Assembly (NCBI GenBank): GCA_961205875.1
Contig: OY540810.1
Coordinates: forward strand, 15,810,001-15,874,000
Direction: 5' to 3'
DNA: 64,000 bases
Source: Sialis fuliginosa
Taxonomy: Eukaryota; Arthropoda; Insecta; Megaloptera; Sialidae
Part shown: piece after piece, positions 12,720 through 25,368 of the stretch
Numbering within the stretch: the first letter of the stretch is position 1
How the letters are laid out: each line of letters opens with the position of its first letter
Position numbers and translations under genes: made by a program
Notes under the pieces: model-generated
What the model saw: the letters and a program-made list of their open reading frames with translations, nothing else
Databases searched by the model: none
Told to the model about the DNA's origin: nothing

Positions 12720-12725
12720 TTATCT

Positions 12726-12797
12726 GGGCTCGTCCGGGATTTGAACCCGGGACCTCTCGCACCCTAAGCGAAAATCATACCCCTAGACCAACGAGCC
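12726..12797 (-). tRNA. tRNA-Pro (AGG)
   Basis: On the minus strand the 72 bases fold as a standard tRNA. The acceptor GGCTCGT pairs with ACGAGCC, with discriminator C. The D-arm contains GGTCTAGGGGTA, the anticodon loop TTAGGGT gives AGG (proline), and the T-arm GTTCAAATC matches the usual B box. The first pair of the anticodon stem is a T-G wobble, the only irregularity seen. No intron. A run of 16 T follows the 3' end on the coding strand. Likely functional. Confidence 0.96.
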
Positions 12798-13335
12798 AGT
12801 TGTAAAGATTGGAAATAACGAGTAACAAATAAAACAGCGTTGTAAAAATGAAGGTCATGTAAGAAAGTACTGCTTATCTTTCACGGAGTCATATAATAAG
12901 TTGTAACGTTTATAAGTCAAGGAATAAGTATTAAAAAAAACATGTTATAAAAAATGCTGAATGTAAGTTTTTATGTTAAATAAGAATGTTAAAAATGATT
13001 TTAGATATTCTAATATATTTTTTTTAGAAAATAGAAATACATATTAAAAAAATTATTTTTTTATTCGTCTTATTAAACAGTACCGGATTGAGGGTAAGGG
13101 GGCGAGACTTTGCGACCACACGCAGAAAGACAGCTCAAATTCAAGTAAAAATAATTAATTTTTAAGAAAAAGTTACAACGTAATTTGAAAACGATAATTT
13201 TATTTTAATGAACAGACAGAACTAGACAAAGATGTAAAAAATTTAAAAATGTGGAGGGAGGTGTAGCTATAGAGCCAAAACTAAATATAATATTTTTTTA
13301 TACTAAGGCAAGTTAAAATTTTATATCCAAACTAG

Positions 13336-13415
13336 TAGAAAAATATCTACCATGGGATCCACGGGACTTTCTCATACGTAATCCTGGCAATGAACAGTGT
13401 ACGTGATTCTTATTT
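13336..13415 (+). repeat. Fragment of ACTTTCTTATACGTAAT repeat family
   Basis: Words AATATCTACCAT, GGGACTTTCTCATACGTAAT and GAACAGTGTACGTGATTCT recur at 45185-45320 and, more diverged, at 19822-19875. Confidence 0.5.
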
Positions 13416-13502
13416 TATTAAAACATATTTTATAATAAAAGATAGAATAAAATGAACGGATAATAAATTATAGATAATAATATTATCTACAACGGATCTA
13501 GA

Positions 13503-14165
13503 TAAGTTCAACATCCACAATTCAAAGTCCACAGTTCACCGCCAACAATTCACCGCCTGGAAAGTTCACCGCCGGAAAGTTCAACCCTGGTAAATTCACC
13601 TCCGAATAAAAATACAAAATTATATTATTAATTCAATTTATATATTAGATTATATTGGTCTCGACATTGTGCAATATATGTACATATTTGAGGATATGTT
13701 ATAAAAAATTAAAGCCACTTGTTTTCAGATTGAATTATTTATTTGTTTTAGAATTCACATCAAAAAATATATTAAATATAATACATAATATTCCCTACTA
13801 AATAAGGGATTCCTTATCGCGTGTAAACGCCCGAAACTATTTTATGATAAATATCTATATTTTTTACTTCTCAATGTTACAATCTAAATATTCCAGATGT
13901 TGAAATAATATATAATAATATGTATAGTTGCAGAAAAACATCGGGGGAGGGGGTATTTTTTTGTATTATTTTTTATGTATCACAATTGTCTCCAATATTC
14001 TGGAACATAGATTGTAACAACGAGATGTAAAAAATGCACATTGTCGAGACCAGTCTAATCTAATAAATAAATTAAATTAATAATATTTTTGACTTTTTAT
14101 TCGGCGGTGAATTTACCAGTGGTGAACATTCCTAGTTGTGAACTGTGGGCGCTGAACTTACCGGA
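13503..14165. mobile_element. Foldback-like element with tandem repeats in its arms
   Basis: The outer arms (about 13503-13672 and 14030-14165) mirror each other. The left arm holds seven units of about 14-16 bp beginning (A/G)TTCA, many reading GTTCACCGCC (starts at 13506, 13520, 13534, 13548, 13564, 13579, 13594). The right arm holds the complements (GGCGGTGAATTTACCA, GTGGTGAACATT, GCTGAACTTACCGG). An inner inverted pair (GTTACAATCTA/TAGATTGTAAC) lies inside. Confidence 0.75.
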
Positions 14166-14714
14166 CAACATCTACAATACATATGTATGTATCTATCAAA
14201 TGAATTTTTTGAACGTATTTACGGTTTAAATGGATGTTTACTCTTGTAAATTTTCGAATTATTTTTGAAATAAGAAAAATGTATTAGATAAAAACTGTTG
14301 AGTATGTTATTATCTATAATTATACTTTATTCAGAATTTTTTTTTTTTTAATAATTAGAATCACCTACAGTGTTCACTCTCAGAAAAATGAGATTTTTTT
14401 TAAAATGTTTTGAACAAAAGTTTCTTATTTTTTCAGGTAAAATAGGAATTCGCAAAAAAAAATATTGGTTTCTATTAAAAAAAGTTTATGTTCTTATTAC
14501 CTTGAAACCCTCAACCTGTTAAGAATTTTATTTTACCTCCCTCTTAAAATGTGACAAGTTTTGCCCTTACTAGCTTCTTTATCTGAGGAGATATTCGTAA
14601 AGAAGTTTTAAAACACCTGTATAAATAACAAAAAAGATTCAACGTTCACTTGTTGTAAAAAAAGCGATGTTTTTTTTACTAAATTCGAATTGGATCTTGG
14701 CTTCTGGGTGTAAG

Positions 14715-14824
14715 CCGCGTCAGTTTGATTGTGTTATCAGCCAACGTTTCGTCACACATTGCAGTGGACATCTTCAGGACTCTTCTAAAATTGCACGTTG
14801 GCCGACAACACGACCAAACCGCGG
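14715..14824 (-). other. Long hairpin with hammerhead-like core words
   Basis: Arms of about 30 bases (14715-14747 and 14795-14824) pair as CCGCG...GCCAACGT with ACGTTGGC...CGCGG. On the minus strand the tip contains CTGAAGA, then a pairable segment (GTCCAC with GTGTGAC, one bulge), then GAAAC. This order matches the hammerhead core CUGANGA-stem II-GAAA with an extended stem III, as known in Penelope-like elements. The base at the expected cleavage position is G and stem I is poor, so this copy is probably inactive if the reading is right. Confidence 0.4.
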
Positions 14825-15265
14825 AAGCCTTAGGAGTTGTATAAATTCGAGTTATTTCAAACCTGTGCTAATTTAAGTAGAATATAATGACTTACGCAAT
14901 TGTAGACTGAGACAGAAGACGGCTGGAGACGCCATCTTGTTTATTGGGGAGCAACTAGGAGCAGCAGTAAGCCACTACACGGATGACGTTGGATATCTGG
15001 AACAAAGAATACAATTCATCAGTCAACTGTCAACGGACTCGACAAACATTTTTGTTAAATTGTTTTCACTGAAACGTATTAGTCGTGCGCCTATTATCGT
15101 GCCACGTCTGGCCAGAAATAGATTAACAACTGTGTATATATGTGTCTGTTAGGTTCGTCCCAGTTCTTAACTTTGATTTGTTGTAATTTTTTATACACTG
15201 GCAATTTGTTTTGCATGATATGTTGTTTGTTTCAATTTCAACCATATATCTGTTTTTATTTTCTT

Positions 15266-15962
15266 ATACAGGGTGGGACATTTAAGGTGCTTTTTTTATC
15301 TCATAAACATCGCATATTTGAAAAAAGTTTATACCAAAAATGTTTGTATAGTCGAATAGTAATATTTATCTGTTATTTTAACGTAGCTTCAAGGATATTT
15401 GAAGGTCAACATAATTTTTTTTAAAGGAACCTAAAGTTTTTATTTAGCAATTTTATTCTACGTAAAAAAAACTTTTTTGAACAACTGAAGCTTTCCAAGA
15501 TATCTAACAAAATAATTCAAGATTTTCGACTTAAGAATTTTTTTCTCAAAAACCATAAACTTTAGATAAAAAATACAAAAAGTTTATTTTGTTTTAATTA
15601 AACATAGAGAATAATTTTTGTTAATTTTAAAAAATTTCTATGAAATGTCTCATTGGATCAAAATAAACATTTTTTTGTATCTTGTACTTTTTCTTGAAAG
15701 TTGATGATTTCTGAGTAAAAAATTCTTAAATGTTCAAAATCTCGATTTTATTTTTATCGAATTATTTTGTTTGAGATCTTGTAAAGTTAAGGTTGTTAAA
15801 AAAAATTTCAATGAAAAATTCGTGTTTTTCACGTAGAATAAGATTACTAAATGAAAACTATAGGTTTCTATTTAAAAAAAATTATGTTAACCTTCAAATA
15901 AAAATCCACGCCTAAAATAACAAATAAATTTACGCAACCAAACATTTTTTCAAATATGCGAC
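15266..15962. mobile_element. Large foldback, about 700 bp
   Basis: It begins TATACAGGGTGGGACA. The left arm (to about 15560) and right arm (from about 15690) mirror each other, sharing CGCATATTTGAAAAAA, TTGAAGGTCAACATAAT, CTACGTAAAAAAAAC-like and AAGATATCTAACAAAATAATTC-like blocks. The right end stops before the expected terminal motif, so it is truncated. The family recurs at 8105-8294. Confidence 0.7.
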
Positions 15963-16019
15963 CTTCAAAAAATAAATATTTTGGGGTATCACTCCTTCCC
16001 CTTACACACGAATTTAATA

Positions 16020-16190
16020 ATTTTGAAACGGGACTGTCCTCAATCGAGACTCAACCAACCAACCAAGTTTCATTAATATCGGTTTAGTGGTTCATGAGTT
16101 ATGCATATAACAAGGATTCAGGGGACGAACGGGCAGACACACACACACTCAGACAGATAGACACGGAACGAAAAGTGTTTGTCTTGACCT
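16020..16190 (+). repeat. Retroposon-like 3' tail
   Basis: ATATCGGTTTAGTGGTTCATGAGTTATGC is followed by CAGACACACACACACTCAGACAGATAGACACGGAACG-type words (described here as a pattern only). Such endings are common in old insect non-LTR elements. Confidence 0.45.
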
Positions 16191-16199
16191 GAAAAGAAA

Positions 16200-17394
16200 A
16201 AAAAATTATCATTTTAAAACAATCACAAAGCTTCTCGTATCTTCGATATGGCGAAGAAACAAAATACATTACATAAACTTTACGTACACATACATTAATT
16301 CAAACTTTTAACTTTATACGGACCTGTCCATTACTTTTTGCCCGGGCCAGTGTTGGAGCTCGTATCCGACCCTGCTTAGCAATTAAATACAGCCAGTTCA
16401 TACATTTACAAAACAATCACTCAAGAATGAATTGTTATAAACATATTTTCGTTGAAGTCATTCGCCGGGGAATAAAACATCCGAAAAAAGAATAAAAACA
16501 AGAGCATATAGAACAAAGATGCCGTGTGCTCATACACTGTTAAATAATACGTTACTGTCATGATTAAATAGCAGGCTCCCGGTGACGTCACGGGAAGACT
16601 AACATTGAACATAACCCTACAAAAGAATGTAATTCATTAGCGTTTAAAAACATTGACATTTTCTGGAAGACAAACACGGTTCAAGAAGAACTAATATCAT
16701 TTCAATTAAACTTTTTGCGTTATGGCAAGCCGTTGTCGACGCTAACCAGCGTAATTAAACGACGCGAAGCCCAGTGGCGTACTTAAAAATATATAATTAC
16801 CATTTAAAACGGTTATATAAAGTATAAAAAAATTACAGAATTGTGAAGTAAAATGAGAAATGACGTATGTTTTTTAAATATTCAAGCACTCAAAAAACTA
16901 TCTTATATAATATATAGCAATTGTAAAAATTACCTAACATTATATTTGCAACAGTTTAAATATAAACTAGCATTTTATTTTTAAATTAAAAATAAAATGA
17001 CAGAAAAAAATATTTTTTCCTAAAAATTACTAAATGTGCATTAGATTTTACAATTAATATTAATACAAACTGAACCATAACTTATAATATAAGTATTAAA
17101 TAAAATGATGTTATAAATTGAACTGTTTTTTTAAATAAAATTAAAAAAATTCAGAAATATTTCAGACTAAATATTTTTTTCATATACCTAACTATCTTAG
17201 TAACACCCTACAGAACTATCATATGGAAAAAAAATTTAGTCTGATTTTTTCTCAAACCCAAAACCCTGGACTTAAAAACTAGACATTTATGAACGAACGG
17301 AATTCATTCGTAAATCTAGAACTGTCATTTTTTTATGTCCATATTATATTATAGGTATACCTATAGTTTTAAAAACATAATATAATATTTAATG
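16200..17394. other. AT-rich intergenic DNA, no gene seen
   Basis: Only small hairpins were noticed, such as ACGAACGGAATTCATTCGT near 17294 and ATAGGTATACCTAT near 17353. No gene is supportable. Confidence 0.5.
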
Positions 17395-17766
17395 AATTTT
17401 CATCCGCAACTTCGTTCGCGTCATATATATAATAAGATGTAGATATGATATATGGTTCGTGTGGAATTTAGAAGAATAAGTAGAAGAAGGTTAAGTAATA
17501 CAGATTTCTGTTATAGTCGATAAAACAGGTCGCACGTACTGGCGTATGTATAATGTACATATAAATGTTATATACACATTTTTTTATCTAATAAATTTTT
17601 CGGGATAAAATTTTCGAAATACAACGTAGCATATGTCCTTCCTCAGGAGGTAAGCTATCTCCCTTCTAAATTTCATCACGATTGGTTCAGCGGTTTATCC
17701 GTGAAAAGGTAACAAACAGACAGAGAGACAGACACACTTTCGCATTTATAATATTAGTAAGTATGG
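17395..17766 (+). repeat. Retroposon-like element with TTTATAATATTAGTA end
   Basis: It starts near TTCATCCGCAACTTCGTTCG and ends CACTTTCGCATTTATAATATTAGTAAGTATGGAT-like, after a CAGACAGAGAGACAGAC run. Both ends fit a nonautonomous retroposon type that is frequent in insects. Confidence 0.55.
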
Positions 17767-18546
17767 ATATTAGTATGGATGTAAAATGATAAAATAAAAA
17801 CCCGGATCGTCTGTTATTTATCCCGGGTTATAAAGGTCGTGCAACTTAGCTCAAGTTAAGACAGTCATTAATTGATGAAATACGAATCTGACAAAAAATA
17901 TGCACGGAATCTTTATTGTAAAAAATTTAAGTAGCTTCAATTTTATGTATAACTATTGTTGCCGTAAAGTTGAAATAAAGTCGATAAATCGGATACATTT
18001 TTTTTTTACCCTTCCCCCACTCCGAAAGGTAAAACGCCGATCTCGTTGAATTGAGGAAATTTCAGAATTTGTTGATGACACCTTAAAGAACCATTAAACG
18101 AGATACGAAAAAAAATCTAGTTTAATTTTTGTTCTACTCAACCCCCCACCCTTCTTCCGTAGTCGACGCCTATGTGTATAACAAACAGTTAAATAAATGC
18201 TACAAGCATATACGTACATACATACATCCACGTAAGCCATATAGAAAACACGTTGATGACACGTTTTACGACATGGCCTCTACGTCCCTGCCATTTTAGA
18301 GACAATGCTGATGGTAATAGAAACAATACAGGAGGCAAGATCATACATGACTCGCCACCACCCCGTGTTTTATGTACCTTATTATACGTGTTCGCTTTAC
18401 TTGAAATTAGTTTTTTTAAGATGGCTGTAAAATATTTTATCCACTCAAGAAAAATAAATGCCAGAATAATTATTATACCGTCCTTTCTTGTTTACATATC
18501 TTAAATATTTTATGGTATTTATATTATACAGTCAAACTTATATACT

Positions 18547-18782
18547 GTGGTGCGTTATACAGTAGGCACTTTAGGCAACTCATAACTGCTTTGGGCCTTA
18601 GATGAAGGGGAGAGAGATTTTGAAGAATTTTTTCCTTTTTTTTGCTCTTTAAACTAAAACCAAAATAATTTTAAGAGCAAATATTGTCTAAGAAATTTTT
18701 GTAATTTTCTTTATTCCAAAAAAAAAACAATGGACCCGAATAAATATTCTACCTGAATCCCCCGACTATTATAACGCACCAC
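18547..18782. mobile_element. TIR element with GTGGTGCGTTATA ends
   Basis: GTGGTGCGTTATA at 18547-18559 is mirrored exactly by TATAACGCACCAC at 18770-18782. No target duplication could be identified. Confidence 0.6.
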
Positions 18783-19059
18783 TGCAGATAATTTATCATG
18801 GGGGTTCAAAAAAAAAACAATACGAATTTTTATTTCGAAAAGAAAGTTCATAAAAAAAATTCAACAGATAAAAAAGGGGTTGATATTTCTTATTTATGGT
18901 TGTTAATTTTGATTTTTTTAATGAGAATCTAATTTTGAACTTACAATTAAGTTATTTCTCGGAAAATTAAAAAATAGGTATCACGAGTACTTAAGTCCAA
19001 ATTTTATAAATAACTAAAAAAAAGGTTATACGGAACTCATAGATTTGTAGACATTACTA

Positions 19060-19483
19060 ATAAATTATTAAATCAATTTAATTACCAAAGTCCGCAAATA
19101 TAGTTTGCTTTTTTAAATATAGCCTTTATGTTTTTTCCAGTAATGGAAAAAGTAAAACCAGTACTGGGCACCCAGAGAAGAACACTTGCTAATGATTACA
19201 AAATGATAAGTACTACGACAAAAAAATTATAAAATAAAGAATCGTAAATTTTCAAACAATGTAAAGCAGATTTTACGATAGTATAATTAATATATATGTA
19301 GATTATACTTGTAATTAATTTAAATGTCCACCATTGTCATCAATTTAAGCTGTTTTATTGTGTTTATAGATTATGGTTCAGTAAAGGCAGTAATTAAATA
19401 TCAACAAATATTTATAATTTAGAACATTTAATTAAACAAGAATCCAACACTGGGGTACGATCCAAGACTAGTGCCAGTACCTT
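19060..19483 (+). repeat. Truncated copy of the 50.3-kb TIR element
   Basis: It aligns with 50425-50813 (AAAATGATAAGTACTACG, CAATGTAAAGCAGAT, ACATTTAATTAAACAA) and keeps the right end CAAGACTAGTGCCAGTACCTT. The left terminus is missing or diverged. Confidence 0.75.
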
Positions 19484-20585
19484 ATTTTCTTACAATGTTT
19501 TTCAAAGTGTATATTAAAGAATCTAATCATAATAGAATGTTATGTTATATGTTGTATTTAACGTACACTACAATGTAATTCTAAAAGATGATCGCCTCCA
19601 GCAAGTATAAAACAAAATAACTGCTTTTGTTGTTATTATGCAATTCTATGAGAATAATATTCGGTTAAAAATATATTGCTTTGCATAATTCTTCGATTTG
19701 AGTACAAAAAAGTTATTATTGGTATTTTTTAAATTTTTAGGTACTACATAATTACTTTTTTTTAATTATTTCAATTTATTTTCTTTAAACAAAAAACACT
19801 GAAAAACTTTTTAACAATAAAATATCTGCCATAATACGTAATACTTACAGTGAACATTGTAAGTATTTTAAACGATCGCTAAACCGGAAAAGAATGTTTA
19901 TTATTGTCAATTTTAGAATTTTTGAATTATTTTTGAAACGGTGCGAAGGTAATATTTTACTATATAATACTTTACATTTATAATGACCTTTCTTATAGAA
20001 AATTAAAAACTACTCTACAAAAGTGATCCATCGTTCTTGGGATATTTTGAAAAAAAAATAATGGGATTCCTCCCAATACACGATTTTGTTGATTTTTTAA
20101 GTAGAACTACCTATCTAACATAATTGGTATGAAAATCGAATTGTCAAAATTAAATTAAAACAATTCAGATTCAAATAAAAATAACATGAATAGAAATTGA
20201 TATTCTTATTTTAAGTACCCAAAAAGACACGACTTATACTCAAGAATAATTTGAAATATTGATATATACAATAGGTACGTTTTAAACTTTTACGATATTA
20301 ACTAAAACAGAAAAATCGTCTGGAATACAAGTATCATATTTTCAATTTTAGTAAATGTAATAAAACTGAGTTGTACTGGACAATAGATAATTCAAACAAA
20401 AGTCGTTAAAATTCGTCTGCATTAATGTGCAGTTAACCCAGCATCAGGCACGCTTTGTTCTAAGAAAACACTTTATAAAATTATTATTTTAAAATTAAAA
20501 CATTTTAAACTCTTTTATATAAAACAAAAATTGATTTTTTTACTAACTCAAGACTTAGCACTTTCAACGGGGTAACATTTAGGAT

Positions 20586-20760
20586 AGTGGTACTTGAATT
20601 TACTAAATCATAGACCGCCCATACAGGACATTTTTCATAAATACTATTTTAATGCCGTGTGTGCTTATATATTATTAAATTTCATAGAACTGTCATATAA
20701 GTTTGATACCTCGTTCAAAGGGCTTACAAGCTTACAAATTCCATTAAATTTCTTTATAAT
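20586..20760 (+). repeat. Copy of the 8.7-kb MITE family
   Basis: GTGGTACTTGAATTT, AGAACTGTCATATAAGTTTG, ATACCTCGTTCAAAGGGCTT and ATTAAATTTCTTTATAAT match 37890-38012 and one arm of 8731-9007. Confidence 0.65.
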
Positions 20761-22740
20761 CAAAATGTTCGTACATAGACAAAAAAAGTAATTTGTAGCT
20801 TGAAATATCTACAGATTAAAAATTAAATCACTTCCCATATAATTATAGGCTTCCAAAACAAACAAAAAATAAAAAAGTTTGCATTTTTTAAGATAAAAAA
20901 CCTTTTTCATTGTTTTTTTTAATCAAATAATTTTTGGATCTTTTTTTGCTGTCGCAATTGCTTGAAGAGCAAAAAAATGTTATCAGGCAGTTGAGGTCAC
21001 AACGCACCACCGAATAAGAATAAACGAAGTAACCGAGACCTGCGACACGCCTACTACCGGGTTAAACTCCGTCTGCATTAATGTGTGTAGCAGCGCAGTT
21101 AAACAACAACGTCTCCAAAACAAAAGAGTGGGAGTTTGTCATAGAGTTCTTGATAATATCATGAAAAATCTCGATATTTGGCAACGGGAAGCGCTCGTCC
21201 TGTCGCGCGCTATCTCCGACTAAGGTCCCGCACAGCGATGACGTACGTACGTTCCAACTAGCCGTTGCACTATTACAGTGGTCCTCAATCATTTATAACA
21301 AGTGTTATGCGCTACGATACCGTTTAATGCACATAATAATTGCTACTATTTGTAAAATTTATTACTTTATAACAACATCTAATGTCCTTTTTTTCTTTAT
21401 CAAATTAGTATTGGTTGACTTCTAGGCTAGGAAGTCCCATTAACGGGGTCTTAAGATTTTGATGACCCCCATCCACACTTTTCTATTTTTTTATTTAATG
21501 ATATATATCAGTTATTTTTATTGACTTTCGGACATATATAATTTTAAAGTTGATTGCAGTAGAAAAGATGATTTTTTAGTTTTTTTTTTTAATTGTAAAT
21601 AAAATCCTCATATCACTAGAAAAGTAGGTTAACCTATTTAAACCTACCGTCCATTTAAAAAGTTGTTCTAAATTTCCATTACTCTATTTAATATGAAGTC
21701 TAATATACATATGTACATTGATGATGTTATTTTTAATATATAGGTATTTAATAACCTCACCGGCCTTTTAAAATGACGGTATTTTTCCACCAATCGGATG
21801 ATCAAAAACAAATTTTCGAATAAATGAAAAAACCGCACTTCCTAGTAACTCAAATACATGAAAAAGTGTTACTTTTTAATAGTATTTTTCGATTTTATAA
21901 TTGATTCAAGACCAATAGGGATTTATATTATTATTTTTAAATGTTACAGATCAGCCATGTTGAACAGATTTTGTAATCAATGTATGTACTATTATTTTTC
22001 CTTATGGACCCATAACTTCAACAGTTGGAACAGGTTTCAATTAATTTTTAAAAATATAAAAGGCTTCTTAACAGTAAGTAACGCGTTACACAATATACAC
22101 TTAAGGCAACTGCTTAGGACCCCAAGCTGCGGTGGCATTATAATAATCTCTGTGAATTTTTTTTTTTGTTCTCGCAACTCTACCTGAGACCCCAACTGTA
22201 AAAGTCTCATCAAAATCGATTCAGTAGTTTTCATGTCAAGTCGAGACAAACAAATAGACAAAAATCCTGGAAACGAAAAAAAAATTGATAAAACCTATGT
22301 TGATCAGTCCGGTTTCCGAAAGGTTAAGGTTGGGTTATTATTTAAAAAAAGTAAGTAACAATTTCTGCTCACAAACAAAAGTCACATTCTCATAAATAAT
22401 ATAGCGACCCGCTCTAAACAAATAAATATAAAATTACAATAAATATTTCATACGGTTTCGTGCTGCGATGCACATAAATGCAATGTGTATGCATATACGA
22501 GCATTGTAATTTATATCATGTGTACAAAGTTATCGGATTAAATCGCTGCATGAATTAAACATTTCATTCAATCGTCAGTTTACGGAATTACATGAAATAT
22601 AACCATAAAGTTAGTAGCTAATGTCTTGCGTTTATAAAAACGGATTTATTATATGTAGGTATGTATCTACATAAAAGTAATTTAACTTCTTGCAAATGCA
22701 TGGACAAGAAAAATAATAAGTTGTATTACATGAAACCACC
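20761..22740. other. Intergenic DNA with a GC-richer island
   Basis: No gene is supportable. At about 21000-21290 GC content rises and contains the palindrome ACGTACGTACGT. It ends near CAGTGGTCCTCAATC (21277), which resembles a hAT left end, but no partner end was found. Confidence 0.4.
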
Positions 22741-23067
22741 ACAGATATCAAAGTTATGCCCGATTTCTTCTGTGCACTTTATCAGTTTGTCAGCTGGTAT
22801 CACATCCGTTAAGTAGAAAAATGCATTTTATGAACGGTACTGGCTCAGTTATCTCAACTAAAAGTTGCAAAAGTTCTGTCATCAACCAGTGATACCACCC
22901 GTTTTTTCATGATAGGCTAGTTTAGAAGCGAAAAACGACTCAAATAAACACAAGTTATCGCCAGGACGGCAGGTACCGCTAACAGCACCTATTCCACCCG
23001 ATATCTGGCCGATAGCCTTTGACGCATGCGCATAATGCTTATTTATCATCATATTACGAAATAAAAT

Positions 23068-24170
23068 ATGGCTGCTTACAGATGTTCTTATGTCAGTTTA
23101 CAAAGATTTCTACATAGTAGAGATTTTTTTGATTTTGAAGTAAATTGAAAACGATCCCGTGCCCTGTTGTACATTAAAATGATTTTTTGAAAGGGTAAGT
23201 TTCAAATGCCATTATTTCAATTAAATAAACATATTACTTATGCATGCTTAAAATATTATAATATAAATATGTATAATTTTATTTTAATAGGAAAAAGAAT
23301 GAAATCATCGTCAACTGTCGAAGAGTTCCTTCAGTGATAATTAAAGTACAAACTACGTTAAAAAAGAAACAGCAGTTTTCAATTAATCTGAAATAAATTT
23401 ATGATAATTCATGCCGAAAATTTTTTAAATCAGAACCGAACAAGTTATTATTTGAAGGTAAGAAGCTGTCTTATTTATGAATATATTTATGACAATGTAT
23501 TAAAATAAATGCAACATAGTTAATAAGATTTATTTAAAAAAAAAATATATATATTTAAAGCCTCGTTTACATCTGACATTTATTACATGCGATTTATATC
23601 GGACATTTATTTTGACCAATGTAAACTCTATAGAATATGTGTCTGACACTTATATATTCACTTGCTGATATTTCTCTCGATACATTTATATACGTTGATG
23701 TAAAGAATGTTAAAGAATTAAAATCATTTCTTTTTCAATTTCATGACACCGACTGAATGTGGAATAAATCAAATGCCGAATATAATTTATGTCACAATTA
23801 TTTTAGATGTAAACAGTATATGCAATTTAGTGTCAGATATTAGACATAAGTATCACGATACAAGTATCCTAATGTAAACGAGGCTTAACTAAATTAAATT
23901 ATATAATTAACATATATTACAGATTATAATTTTATATATTTTATTGAGATTTACATATTAATATTATCAACAATAATAATAATTCAACTGTTTTGTATGT
24001 ATTATGTTATTGCTAATGTCTTGTGTGTGTTTTTTAGGAGCTACCGTTGAATAAAGCTGTTACCGTAATAACAAAACAGTATATTGATGATGCTGTTGTA
24101 TTGCTTTAATTATTTGTGTATTATCAGTAGGTAGATGTAATATCTGAAAAAATAAAAGATTAATTTTAAT
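23068..24170 (+). other. Candidate spliced transcript (noncoding or decayed)
   Basis: Consensus splice signals occur in order on the + strand: donor GTAAGT at 23195, acceptor TTTTAATAG ending 23290, donor GTAAGA at 23458, acceptor with a T-rich tract ending TTTTTTAG at 24037, then AATAAA at 24151. This gives exons of up to 127 bases, 167 bases (23291-23457) and about 130 bases. The first ATG (23071) opens only 26 codons, and no frame runs through the joined exons; exon 2 has one long frame broken by a single TAA. It could be a noncoding RNA, a decayed gene, or chance in AT-rich DNA. A MITE sits inside the second putative intron. Confidence 0.25.
23559..23885. mobile_element. Harbinger-like MITE, 327 bp
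   Basis: Perfect 14-bp terminal inverted repeats, AGCCTCGTTTACAT and its complement, are flanked on both sides by TAA, the 3-bp duplication typical of PIF/Harbinger elements. The inside is AT-rich, with several inverted TGACA-type motifs and no coding capacity. It lies within the second putative intron of the spliced candidate. Confidence 0.75.
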
Positions 24171-25367
24171 AATGTATTTGATTTTGTTTAGAATTTTTCC
24201 AGAAGCAATGTTCCCGAAACTAATTTTACTGAATTTTATTTATTTTTATGTTAAATATGAACAATGAATGACATTAATTTATTTAAAATTTTCCAAAATA
24301 TCACTGTTTTTATTGAAAAAGTTGACTGTATAACGTGGGTGGCACATGTAAATTATTCTTGGTTAAGACGATCTCTGCTCCCCCGAAACTTTGGTGGCAA
24401 AAGTAGTTATTTTAAAGAAGAAATTTAACTCAATCTTACAATGAACTGTTTTAAAATAATTTATTTAAACAAAAAATACCGAATAAGTATATAGAATGAG
24501 TTCGTTTGTGTACTCTGTAATCTATGAATTGAGAAAAATTTGTATGTATGGATCAGTGAAAATTTTTACCATTGCCATATTTTATAGTACTTTAGTCAAA
24601 TGGATTATTGTCCAGTACAAATCACAGTTTGAAGGCATTTTCTGATTTTATCATCAATTTTCAGTTTATTTCAAATACTACTTGACCAGCATACGTTTCA
24701 ATCTAAAATAAATTAAATAGTTTTTATTATAAAGAAATATGAATTGATGTATTTTTTATTAATACTTACATTGTATTGTAGTTTGTTCAATTTTTCTCAT
24801 AAGTTTTCACCTTTTTTTGCATGTAAAGAATTGAAGTCAGTTTTTTGTTTGCAATGATGCCCAATGATGCCTTCTTAATTAAAATAATCATGTGAAATAA
24901 GAAACATTTTCAATTTTCATTGCCTTTTTTTCTTCCTTTCTTGTAAATATTTAATTATTGTTATACTTTTTGTGTTTTATCATATATATGTATGTATTTA
25001 AAATATAATATTTCATAAACACTTGAATATAATAAAGCAATCTGTCACTTTTTAAATTTTTCAAACGTGTGTCCAACCCCGAAGTTGGAAATATACTTAA
25101 AAATAACTAGAAAACAGTTAGTACCAACTGAGGTAAACATAGAATAATGTAATTGTCAAACAGCTGGAGAAATCTGTCTATTCGGCTTCGTTGGTCACTA
25201 TGATAAATGGGGTGGTACCGCTACCGGTATCGCATAGATACCGTGTAATTTGCAGAAATCGGGCATTAGTGTTATACACATGGGCGTCCGCAAAGGGACA
25301 CTTCCCCTCTTGGGAAATTGATGCAATACTGCATTTTATAATCTAGTTATAAAAACACATATATAAT
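24171..25367. other. AT-rich intergenic DNA, no gene seen
   Basis: Near the right edge a small GC-richer patch (25195-25266) carries AGAAATCGGGCAT, the exact inverse of 22756-22768. Confidence 0.4.
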
Positions 25368-25368
25368 A

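Noticed and set aside
14937..15152. GC-richer 71-codon frame with an EQLGAAVSHYTDD segment
   Set aside because: No homology I recognise, no splice or promoter context, and it sits among repeats.
21276..21292. CAGTGGTCCTCAATC as a hAT end
   Set aside because: No matching right end or target duplication found in the window.
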